Below, in pieces: positions 53,125 through 60,949 of a stretch of DNA of 64,000 bases. A program made the translations under genes and the position numbers. Under the pieces are notes generated by a model. It saw nothing but the letters and a program-made list of their open reading frames with translations. It was not told where the DNA came from and ran no database searches. Origin of the DNA: Methanolobus vulcani (GTDB lineage Archaea; Halobacteriota; Methanosarcinia; Methanosarcinales; Methanosarcinaceae); assembly GCF_900100715.1 (NCBI RefSeq), contig NZ_FNCA01000005.1, positions 124,001-188,000 of the forward strand. Direction: 5' to 3'. Numbering within the stretch: position 1 is the stretch's first letter; each line of letters begins with the position of its first letter.

Positions 53125-53217
53125 AAGATCGCATGTTATGGTGGTGTACGACATGTATGGTGGTACATTGGTGGTTGGTGATGATGGTGGTTGGTGGTAC
53201 GCTAACATGCGATCTTA
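53125..53217 (-). ncRNA. candidate structured small RNA with C-rich loop (element G)
   Basis: AAGATCGCATGTTA (53125-53138) and TAACATGCGATCTT (53203-53216) form a perfect 14-bp inverted repeat enclosing 64 bases. On the minus strand the loop is made of ACCACC and ACCAACC words (GTACCACCAACCACCATCAT) and is almost free of G outside a short GTAC/TGTACG part. A minus-strand TATA-like CTTTATATTTGC (about 53238-53250) is about 25 bases before the stem start. There is no T-run after it. The remaining part of this spacer shows nothing else. The G/T-rich view of the same loop on the plus strand lacks a promoter. Confidence 0.55.
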
Positions 53218-53456
53218 CAATTCGAAGATTCTCAAATGCAAATATAAAGATACTTACCATAAAAAAGATAAAATAAAGCTTTAATTTAGATTTAAAAGAA
53301 TCTAAAGTTTTGAAATAAGGATGAAGATATAATGTTGATTATTTTATTAAATAACTGTACCATAAAGCTTTATTTTGAATAATATTCTTAATAGTACTCA
53401 ATATATCACTTGAAGCTACCAGTTCATTTAAAACCAATAAATAATTATAATGTCTC

Positions 53457-53921
53457 ATGGACAATTTCATGCAGGCTGCAATAGATGAAGCACGTGAGGG
53501 AATGGAACACAACCACGGAGGACCTTTCGGAGCAATTATTGTCAGAGATGGGAAAATAATATCCAGAACCCACAATAAGGTTTTACTTACCAATGACCCG
53601 ACAGCCCATGCTGAAGTCTTGGCAATCAGGCAGGCATCTGGGATACTTGAGAACTTCGACCTTTCTGACTGTGAGATCTATACCAGCTCGCAACCATGCC
53701 CCATGTGTCTTGCAGCGATCTACTGGGCACGAATTAGAAAAGTATATTTTGGCACTAACAAAGAAGATGTTGCTGCAATAGGTTTTGATGACAACCTTTT
53801 TTACAAATTGATCAGGGGCGAAGACACCGAGAATGCAGTGGAAATAGTCAACATTAATAGAAAGGAGTGTCTTGAGCTTCTCAAAGAATGGGATGAAAAG
53901 AACGATAAAAAAATGTATTAG
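53457..53921 (+). CDS. guaD: guanine deaminase-like nucleoside/base deaminase
   Basis: 154 residues. HAE zinc motif in DPTAHAEVLAIRQAS and PCPMC in YTSSQPCPMCLAAIYWARI form the cytidine-deaminase-fold active site. The conserved GPFGAIIVRDGKII and GFDDNLFYKLI with a Lys/Tyr C-terminal end (EKNDKKMY) match the GuaD type, which turns guanine to xanthine. ATG 53457 has a weak ribosome site. Divergent from DUF4405; next is a separate channel gene. Confidence 0.86.
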   Translation: MDNFMQAAIDEAREGMEHNHGGPFGAIIVRDGKIISRTHNKVLLTNDPTAHAEVLAIRQASGILENFDLSDCEIYTSSQPCPMCLAAIYWARIRKVYFGTNKEDVAAIGFDDNLFYKLIRGEDTENAVEIVNINRKECLELLKEWDEKNDKKMY

Positions 53922-54045
53922 TTGAAAACACCGATTAAATCAACCTTTATACAATCTACTTTATATATAGGATGAATTGATGATAATTAAGTCAATTATC
54001 AAAATAAGGCTAATGGAATTTGCTAAATAATATACGAGGGGAAAC

Positions 54046-55224
54046 GTGGACATTAATCAATTTATACCGGCTATAATCTCATTACTGGCAACCCTCTCGT
54101 TGATACTTATTTTTGATTATCTGTTCCATAAAAAGAACATATTTTCCAGGGAAAGGATAATTCAGCAAATAATCTACATCTTAGTAATAGTAATTGGGCT
54201 TATACTTACAATATTTACTTTGCCAATTAATGTTGAGGACAAGAACCTGGTCCTGACTTTTGTAAGTATTGTTATTGGTGCTATAATCACTTTCTCTTCT
54301 ACGACCTTTGTAGCAAATGCAATGGCAGGCATCATGCTCCGTATGATAAATCCATTCAGAGTAGGAGATTTTATCAAAACCGATGGAACTTTTGGAAGGG
54401 TTACAGAGATCTACTTCCTGAACACTCAGGTACAGTCTATTGACCGCGACCTTATAACAATTCCAAATCTGACCCTTGTCTCAAAACCCCTGAAGACCAT
54501 AAGATCATCGGGTACTATTATTACTACAAGTGTTTCACTGGGATACAATATACCCAGAGTGAAAATAGAGAAAAGTCTTCTTCAGGCTGCTGAAATAACG
54601 GGACTTGAGAATCCTTTTGTGCATGTTGAAAAACTGGGAGACTTTTCAATAAGCTATAAAGTCGGAGGGCTTCTGAAGGATGTGGACAGAATCATCACTA
54701 CAAGATCCGATTTTAAGAAGAACGTTATTGATAACCTGCACAATTCGGACATAGAGATCGTTTCACCCACATATATGAACCAGAGAGTTTTCAGCGAGGA
54801 CTATGTGTGTATGCCTCCAAAGGAAGATGCAAGAAAAGTTCCAAAGGAAAAAGAACCTGAAGTCCAGACTGAAGAGATCATCTTTGATAAAGCCATAATG
54901 GCACAGATGCTTGACAGAATCTATACAATAGCTGATAAGCTTCCTGCTCGCAGAAAGGACATGGAAGATAAGATAAAAGAAATAGCAGATGAGAATATAA
55001 GGGATGAGTTAAAAGAGCAGATCGGTATTCTTGCTAAAATGGAAGAAAATATCAACCCGGAAATACAGGCGCTTAAAGATCTGCCTGACATAACCTCACT
55101 TCCAGACGATAAAGACGATGAATATGTAGAAAAACTTGTCAGCGCTGAAAAGGATATAACCATTCTGGACAACAGGCATGAAGACCTTGAGAAGAAAATA
55201 TTTAAGGCTCTTGAACAAGAATGA
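54046..55224 (+). CDS. MscS-family mechanosensitive ion channel
   Basis: 392 residues: three transmembrane helices (about 8-26, 42-62 and 68-95), the pore helix with AMAGIMLRMINPFRVGDFIK typical for MscS TM3 and the start of the beta domain (TDGTFGRVTEIYFLNTQVQS). The cytosolic C-terminal domain ends in a long acidic coiled coil (about 280-390). Opens under membrane tension and releases solutes. GTG 54046 follows a GAGGGGAAAC ribosome site. Single gene before pheA. Confidence 0.92.
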   Translation: MDINQFIPAIISLLATLSLILIFDYLFHKKNIFSRERIIQQIIYILVIVIGLILTIFTLPINVEDKNLVLTFVSIVIGAIITFSSTTFVANAMAGIMLRMINPFRVGDFIKTDGTFGRVTEIYFLNTQVQSIDRDLITIPNLTLVSKPLKTIRSSGTIITTSVSLGYNIPRVKIEKSLLQAAEITGLENPFVHVEKLGDFSISYKVGGLLKDVDRIITTRSDFKKNVIDNLHNSDIEIVSPTYMNQRVFSEDYVCMPPKEDARKVPKEKEPEVQTEEIIFDKAIMAQMLDRIYTIADKLPARRKDMEDKIKEIADENIRDELKEQIGILAKMEENINPEIQALKDLPDITSLPDDKDDEYVEKLVSAEKDITILDNRHEDLEKKIFKALEQE

Positions 55225-55263
55225 TGACAGGATTTTCTTAGACCACGTTCATTGAGGAACAAA

Positions 55264-56139
55264 ATGAGAATTGGAGTACTCGGGCTTAAAGGCTCATATT
55301 CAGAAAAAGCTGCAAAGCAGTGGATTGCAAGAAATGTATGTGGAGACGATAATAGCCTGGAGCATTGCTCGGATATCCAGGATGTTTTTTCCCTGCTGGA
55401 AAACAAAAAATGCGAAATCGGCGTAGTGCCTCTGGAAAATTCAATCGAAGGTTCAGTAGGTATTACTCTTGACTTGCTTCTGGAAAAAGATGTGAACATT
55501 ATCGGAGAGACAATTGTAACAATAGAGCACTGCCTTCTTTCAAGAGGAAAAAAAGAGGATATCAGAGTAATTCTCTCGCATCCCCAGGGCCTGGGACAAT
55601 GCCGTAATTTCCTGAAAAAGACATTCCCCCTTGCAGAGCTGAGAACAACAGGAAGTACATCACATGCTGCAAAGCTTGCAACTGAATTTGAGGAAATGGC
55701 TGCCATAGCTTCCCCGGAAACAGCGGACGTTTATAATTTGGATATCCTTATGCCCAATATACAGGACAGGAAACACAATCACACACGTTTTGTTGTTATT
55801 ACAAGGTCAGAAACAACAGAAAACATGATCAAATCCCTGAAACAGGCAGATCCATACAGTACTTATAAAACATCAATAATAGTCTATCTTGACCGTGACC
55901 GTCCAGGTGCACTTTATTCCATACTCGGAGAATTTGCAAGGAACAATATCAATCTTACAAGGATCGAGTCGCGACCATCAAAGAAGGTACTGGGAGATTA
56001 CGTTTTCTACATTGACCTTGAAGGTAACATAAGCGACGATATTATAAAAGATGCAATATATAACATAGAGTCGAGCGTAGGGATGTTAAAAATGCTTGGT
56101 TCGTATCCGGGACTTAATTCCTGTTGCGAATCCAATTAA
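55264..56139 (+). CDS. pheA: prephenate dehydratase with ACT domain
   Basis: 291 residues. Catalytic part (about 1-180): RIGVLGLKGSYSEKAAKQW, PLENSIEGSVG, and NHTRFVV with the TRF motif, which decarboxylates and dehydrates prephenate to phenylpyruvate for phenylalanine synthesis. The C-terminal ACT domain (RDRPGALYSILGEFARNNIN, RIESRPSKK) with ESRP binds phenylalanine for feedback control. ATG 55264 is chosen because GAGG lies 6 bases upstream; the in-frame TTG 55252 is weaker. Together with aroC it supports a complete aromatic pathway. Confidence 0.94.
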   Translation: MRIGVLGLKGSYSEKAAKQWIARNVCGDDNSLEHCSDIQDVFSLLENKKCEIGVVPLENSIEGSVGITLDLLLEKDVNIIGETIVTIEHCLLSRGKKEDIRVILSHPQGLGQCRNFLKKTFPLAELRTTGSTSHAAKLATEFEEMAAIASPETADVYNLDILMPNIQDRKHNHTRFVVITRSETTENMIKSLKQADPYSTYKTSIIVYLDRDRPGALYSILGEFARNNINLTRIESRPSKKVLGDYVFYIDLEGNISDDIIKDAIYNIESSVGMLKMLGSYPGLNSCCESN

Positions 56140-56189
56140 AGATTATATAGATCACTTGAAATTACCTTTCAGAAAAAAGCGGTGCAATT

Positions 56190-57104
56190 ATGGGTATAGA
56201 CATCAGGAGTTTTGTTAAAAAACAGGAAGCTGCACTGAAAAGATATCGCAGGTTATACAAAATTCTGGATTTTCTTGGAACTGCTATCATTCTGTATCTA
56301 CTATTTTTCTATTTCCGCCTTGATCAGGTTTTCCCATATATCAGCAATTTTGAAGTCCGTGCAGGTACCTCCTATGATATTCTGGGAACCAGCATTGCAT
56401 TTGAAACTGTTGCACTTTCATTAATAGCAGCTTTTCTCTCACTCATAATAACACTGCTACGCCATCTCAGAGATGATAGGACCAAAGCTATCCCTCTTAT
56501 TGAGAAAAAGAATCCGGAACTGCATGAAAAGCTTAGAACGGCATATGACAATTCCAATGAAACAAACCTCATCGTTGCAGATCTTCTCAACTCGGTGTCC
56601 TCAAAGATAGCAGTGATCGCTTCATCTGAACTTCTTACAAAGAGAAAACTGGTAATTGGAGTTGTACTTATTCTGTTATCCGGTGTAGCAACAGTCTATG
56701 TTGTAAACAATGATGTCCGTACCAGTCTTTTTGACCAGAGTACACTTGGAGACCTGGTAAATGAGATACCCGGAATTGGTAATGGCGATGCTACGTCAGG
56801 AAACGATGTATTTGTATTCAACAACGAAGGAAATCAAGACGGCACTAGTTCAGGCACAGAGAACTTAACAGGAGATACTGCGATAATTGTTCAAGACGGG
56901 AAAGAAGTTGATCTGACACTCCCTGCAGGCTCAGGTGTCGGATTTACAGAGGGAAATACATCACAGGAATCAGACACCAACTTTGACCAGTCATCACCTT
57001 ACGAGAGAAGTGTCATTTCATCCCAGACCTATAATGACAAACTTCCACAGGGTTACGAAAGTATCATCAAAGAATACTTTAAAGCGTTGGCTGAGGCTAA
57101 TTGA
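56190..57104 (+). CDS. membrane protein of the MoxR-DUF58 operon (DUF7502-like)
   Basis: 304 residues. Helices at about 27-45, 65-90 and 152-170; between the second and third is a basic cytosolic part with a helical NPELHEKLRTAYDNSNETNL. After the third helix comes an outside Asn/Thr/Ser-rich linker and a short domain (EVDLTLPAGSGVGFT). The layout matches archaeal DUF7502 proteins that travel with MoxR and DUF58 genes. It lies 79 bases before moxR. Role unknown, probably an envelope partner of the von Willebrand proteins. Confidence 0.68.
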   Translation: MGIDIRSFVKKQEAALKRYRRLYKILDFLGTAIILYLLFFYFRLDQVFPYISNFEVRAGTSYDILGTSIAFETVALSLIAAFLSLIITLLRHLRDDRTKAIPLIEKKNPELHEKLRTAYDNSNETNLIVADLLNSVSSKIAVIASSELLTKRKLVIGVVLILLSGVATVYVVNNDVRTSLFDQSTLGDLVNEIPGIGNGDATSGNDVFVFNNEGNQDGTSSGTENLTGDTAIIVQDGKEVDLTLPAGSGVGFTEGNTSQESDTNFDQSSPYERSVISSQTYNDKLPQGYESIIKEYFKALAEAN

Positions 57105-57183
57105 ATAACATAAATAATACCAAAATATTACTAAATTCTATTAATACATCTAATTCACAGGACAAAGATAAAGGAGATAACAG

Positions 57184-58155
57184 ATGGCTAGTGAGATGAA
57201 CTCAAGGGACCTGTCGCAAACATACAAAATGGCTGGCGATATGTTCGGGACCCTTTTCAATGAAATAGGAAAGGTAGTTGTAGGCCAGAAAGAAACAGTT
57301 GAACAGATAGTGATCGCAATACTTTGTAACGGGCATGCACTTGTGGAGAGTAACCCCGGTCTTGGAAAAACCCTTACAATTTCCACTATATCAAAGGCAA
57401 TGGATCTGAACTTCAGCAGGATACAGTGTACACCAGATCTTATGCCTGCAGACATCACAGGAACCCAGATAATAGAGGAATCCGGCGGTCATAAGGAATT
57501 CAAGTTCGAACCAGGACCTATTTTTGCAAACATCGTGCTTGCTGATGAGATTAACCGTGCATCACCCAAGACACAATCATCCTTGCTTGAAGCAATGCAG
57601 GAAAAACAGATCACTGTGGGAAATGATACTTACATTCTTGAGCAGCCTTTTTTCATACTGGCAACCCAGAACCCGATAGAAATGGAAGGAACATTCCCAC
57701 TTCCGGAAGCTCAGCTTGACAGGTTCCTGCTAAAGATCCTGGTGAATTACCCAAGCTATGAGGATGAGATCGAGATCGTTAACCGTTATACAAGATCAAT
57801 TTCCCCAAGCGTCAACAAAGTTGTTAACAAGAATACATTGCTTGACCTTCAAAGACTCACAAGGGACGTGCCTGTTGCCGATGACATCAGGAACAGGGCG
57901 ATCAAGATCGTCATGTCAACACGTATAAGCAGCGAGTTCATCGAATACGGTGCATCTCCAAGGGCATCCATTGGTCTTATCCTGGCTGCAAAGGCAAGGG
58001 CACTTATCAAGGGACGCAACTTCGTCAGTGCCGAGGATATCGATGCAATGGCATATCCTGTACTCAGACACAGGATCGTACTCACCTTTGAAGCTGAAAG
58101 AAGAGGAGTTAGCACTGATCAGGTCATCAAGAGTATACTTGAGAAGACAAAGTAA
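57184..58155 (+). CDS. MoxR-family AAA+ ATPase
   Basis: 323 residues. Walker A SNPGLGKTLTI, Walker B VLADEINRASPK and sensor-1 ATQNPIEMEGTFPLPEAQLD are typical for MoxR, with the arginine-rich lid domain (AGLILAAKARALI) in the second half. MoxR ATPases act as chaperones that help metal-binding or complex assembly through von Willebrand-domain partners. AAAGGAGAT lies a few bases before the ATG. It heads an array of a DUF58 and two VWA proteins, the standard arrangement. Confidence 0.95.
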   Translation: MASEMNSRDLSQTYKMAGDMFGTLFNEIGKVVVGQKETVEQIVIAILCNGHALVESNPGLGKTLTISTISKAMDLNFSRIQCTPDLMPADITGTQIIEESGGHKEFKFEPGPIFANIVLADEINRASPKTQSSLLEAMQEKQITVGNDTYILEQPFFILATQNPIEMEGTFPLPEAQLDRFLLKILVNYPSYEDEIEIVNRYTRSISPSVNKVVNKNTLLDLQRLTRDVPVADDIRNRAIKIVMSTRISSEFIEYGASPRASIGLILAAKARALIKGRNFVSAEDIDAMAYPVLRHRIVLTFEAERRGVSTDQVIKSILEKTK

Positions 58156-58190
58156 GGCAGTTTTGCCGTTAACTTACAAGGGCATTTGCA

Positions 58191-59075
58191 ATGAGCGACA
58201 AGAGACATAATATAGATGTTGAGTTCTTCAGGCAGCTTGACCGCTTTACCTTCATGGTAAGAAAAAGAATATCAACTGCATATGCTGGTAGCAGACGTTC
58301 AATTCATAGCGGAAAAGGTCTGGATACCGTAGGTTACCGTGAGTATAATCAGGGTGATGAGATCAAATCCATTGACTGGAAAGCATATGCAAGGTCTGAG
58401 AAACTCTATATCAGGCAATTCGAGGAAGATAAATCCCTGACAACCCATATTCTGTTGGACTGCAGTAAGAGCATGGACTATACAGGTGGAGATGCTCCCA
58501 GTAAATTCGAATATGCCACTATGCTTGCCGCCGGTTTTGCCTATCTTGTAACCAAGGACAATGATAAATTTGCCATATCTACTTTCTCTGAAAATGTTGA
58601 ATTCTCAAAACCCAGAAGAGGAAGAAAATACCTGCTCAACACCATTGAAAGACTTGAAACAGTCCCTATAGGTGGTAAAACGGACATCAACGAATCTACC
58701 ATTCAGTACGGAAAAGCCATCCACTCACGTTCACTTGTTATCCTTATCTCTGATTTCCTGCAGGACCCAAAAGATATAGAGTCTGCTATCTACCGTTTTT
58801 CCGATCATGATCTTATTCTTGTGCAGGTGCTTGACAGGACAGAAAGTTCCCTTGAGATCCACGGGCACAGCAGGCTTATCGACCTTGAATCGGGAGTTAA
58901 GTTAGATACATATATCAGTGAGGATCTGAAGAACGAATACCAGAAAAAGCTCACTGATCACATCAACCATATCGGTGACACATGCAGCAGAGTAGGTGCG
59001 GAATTCTATACATTCACCACTGATATCCCGATATTTGATGCATTCTTCCACACCATCAGCCGGAGGAAATGGTAA
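58191..59075 (+). CDS. DUF58-domain protein with VWA-like fold
   Basis: 294 residues, soluble. The DUF58 core is clear: REYNQGDEIKSIDWKAYARS and HILLDCSKSMDYTG. The second is a MIDAS (D-x-S-x-S) site for metal-dependent binding in von Willebrand folds, kept intact. These proteins form a complex with MoxR. The next gene's ATG overlaps its TAA (TAATG), so translation is coupled. Confidence 0.92.
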   Translation: MSDKRHNIDVEFFRQLDRFTFMVRKRISTAYAGSRRSIHSGKGLDTVGYREYNQGDEIKSIDWKAYARSEKLYIRQFEEDKSLTTHILLDCSKSMDYTGGDAPSKFEYATMLAAGFAYLVTKDNDKFAISTFSENVEFSKPRRGRKYLLNTIERLETVPIGGKTDINESTIQYGKAIHSRSLVILISDFLQDPKDIESAIYRFSDHDLILVQVLDRTESSLEIHGHSRLIDLESGVKLDTYISEDLKNEYQKKLTDHINHIGDTCSRVGAEFYTFTTDIPIFDAFFHTISRRKW

Positions 59076-60949
59076 TGCCTTTTGATAACCCGCTGGCACT
59101 GGGTGCACTTGCAAGTGTTGTTCCACTCATATTATTGTACCTGCTCAGACCAAAACCTCTTCAGGTGCAGATCCCTTCCCTGATGTTCCTCATGGACATC
59201 AAGGAAGAGAAAAAACGATTCTATACGTCTATATCCAAACTTGTAAAAGACCCTTTGTTCTTTATCCAATTATTTGTGCTCATACTCCTTGCACTTGCCG
59301 CTGCTTCTCCTTATTTTGAGAGCCAGGAAGCACTCAGCGGAGACCATACAGTAATTGTCATTGATGGCTCGGCAAGCATGCAGACAGATGGCAGATTCAG
59401 CGATGCAATATCAAAGGCAGAGGGTTATGTTAGTAAGACAAATACTGTGATTCTTGCGGAAAGCACACCGGTAGTAGTTATCGAAAGTGCAGGTGCACAG
59501 GCAACCCGTGATGCTCTTGCAGCAATGAAACCAAAGGCAACGGTTGCAGACCTGTCCGGTGCGATCTCAGCGGCTATGAGAATAATTTCAGAGAAAGGGG
59601 GCAATATTGTTGTGATCTCTGATTTTGCAAGCTGGAACGGTGATGACCCGGTAAATTCCATGAAACTTGCTGAATCCTACGGACTTAATGTTCAGTTCCT
59701 CCTTGTTGGAAGGGAAGCCGACAACACCGGGATAATACAGGGAACCATTGAAGTGGCAGATGGAAGTTACAATTATAACGGAGTTATCAAGAACTACCGA
59801 AGCAGCAGGCAGTCAGTTGATGTTGAGATCAAGAATCTTGACAGCGGAAAGACAGAAACTACATCTTTCACAATACCAGCAAAGGCGACAAAGCAAATAA
59901 CGCTTAAAAACCTTGGGACTGGAATTACAGAAGTCAGTATCCTTGACGACGACAGTCTGACGGCAGACAACATCGCTTATATCTCAATTCCCAGAATATC
60001 TGACAGGCAACTGCTCTTTGTAACAGATATTAATGACCTGCCTTCTAAACTAGCACTCTCACTTATACCTACCATCAATGTCAAGCAACTTGAAGGCGTA
60101 CCCGATGATCTTACAGATTACAGCATTGTGGTGATTGCCAATAAGGAAAGAGCACTTGCAAGCAACGAAATATCGGCCCTTAACAGTTATCTCAATGGAG
60201 GAGGAAAAGTCGTATTCATTGCCAGTGATGCATTATCATCTGAAAATGCAAAGACGGGACTTGTAGAACTTCTTCCTGTAATGCCTAAGTCTGTAGAAGA
60301 TACGGATAATGGAGTGACCCTTACGGTTGTTCAGGATACAAGGCTTAGTGAGGATATCAAGTATGATGAAGTTGCAATGTACAAATTCCTCAATGTTACA
60401 TCAAGGATAGAATCTACAACTCTTGTTGCAACTGAAGATGGCGTACCCATGCTGGTCTATGGACCGGTTGGTGACGGAACTTCTGTGTATTTGGGAATTA
60501 ACGATATTACAGGTGAGAATGCATGGAACAATTTCCACAACCTGCCTGAATATCCTGTATTCTGGTCAAAGCTTGCCGGCTGGCTTGGTGGCACTGGAAG
60601 TGTACAGGATTATAATCTCAAGACCGGAACTGTTTCAGCACTTGCAAAGGAACAGGAGATCCAGACACCCAGCACCACTGAGACGGTCAGCCGTGTCCTT
60701 TACGATGAGGTTGGCGTTTACCAGGTAGCCGGAAAAGAGATAGCAGTGAACATCTACAATGACAGGGAATCTGACACTACACTTCTGGGAACAGATGTTA
60801 TTGAACGCTCACAGGCTAACGATGGATCTGGAATCGTGCGTGCAAGTTCGTATACTGCAAAGAACTATCTTGATAATTATATGATAATCATTATTTTCGC
60901 ATTAGTTGTACTGGAGCTGCTTATTATAAGAAAGAGAGGTGAGCTCTGA
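59075..60949 (+). CDS. BatA-type VWA membrane protein
   Basis: About 624 residues. N-terminal membrane segment of the BatA type (LASVVPLILLYLLRPKPLQV) and a second helix near 65-85, then a VWA domain with intact MIDAS (VIDGSASMQTDG). A long beta-rich CARDB-like part and a GATase-like region with YSIVVIANKERALASNEISA follow, with a C-terminal helix and a Lys/Arg tail. ATG 59075 is chosen since GGAGG lies 8 bases before it and it overlaps the preceding stop; the ATG at 59069 is too close. Surface-facing part of a MoxR complex. Confidence 0.86.
   Translation: MPFDNPLALGALASVVPLILLYLLRPKPLQVQIPSLMFLMDIKEEKKRFYTSISKLVKDPLFFIQLFVLILLALAAASPYFESQEALSGDHTVIVIDGSASMQTDGRFSDAISKAEGYVSKTNTVILAESTPVVVIESAGAQATRDALAAMKPKATVADLSGAISAAMRIISEKGGNIVVISDFASWNGDDPVNSMKLAESYGLNVQFLLVGREADNTGIIQGTIEVADGSYNYNGVIKNYRSSRQSVDVEIKNLDSGKTETTSFTIPAKATKQITLKNLGTGITEVSILDDDSLTADNIAYISIPRISDRQLLFVTDINDLPSKLALSLIPTINVKQLEGVPDDLTDYSIVVIANKERALASNEISALNSYLNGGGKVVFIASDALSSENAKTGLVELLPVMPKSVEDTDNGVTLTVVQDTRLSEDIKYDEVAMYKFLNVTSRIESTTLVATEDGVPMLVYGPVGDGTSVYLGINDITGENAWNNFHNLPEYPVFWSKLAGWLGGTGSVQDYNLKTGTVSALAKEQEIQTPSTTETVSRVLYDEVGVYQVAGKEIAVNIYNDRESDTTLLGTDVIERSQANDGSGIVRASSYTAKNYLDNYMIIIIFALVVLELLIIRKRGEL

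Noticed and set aside
53139-53202. TGG-rich simple repeat or G-quadruplex on the plus strand
   Set aside because: Runs are mostly GG pairs, not GGG, and the promoter-like box and perfect flanking arms favour a minus-strand RNA.
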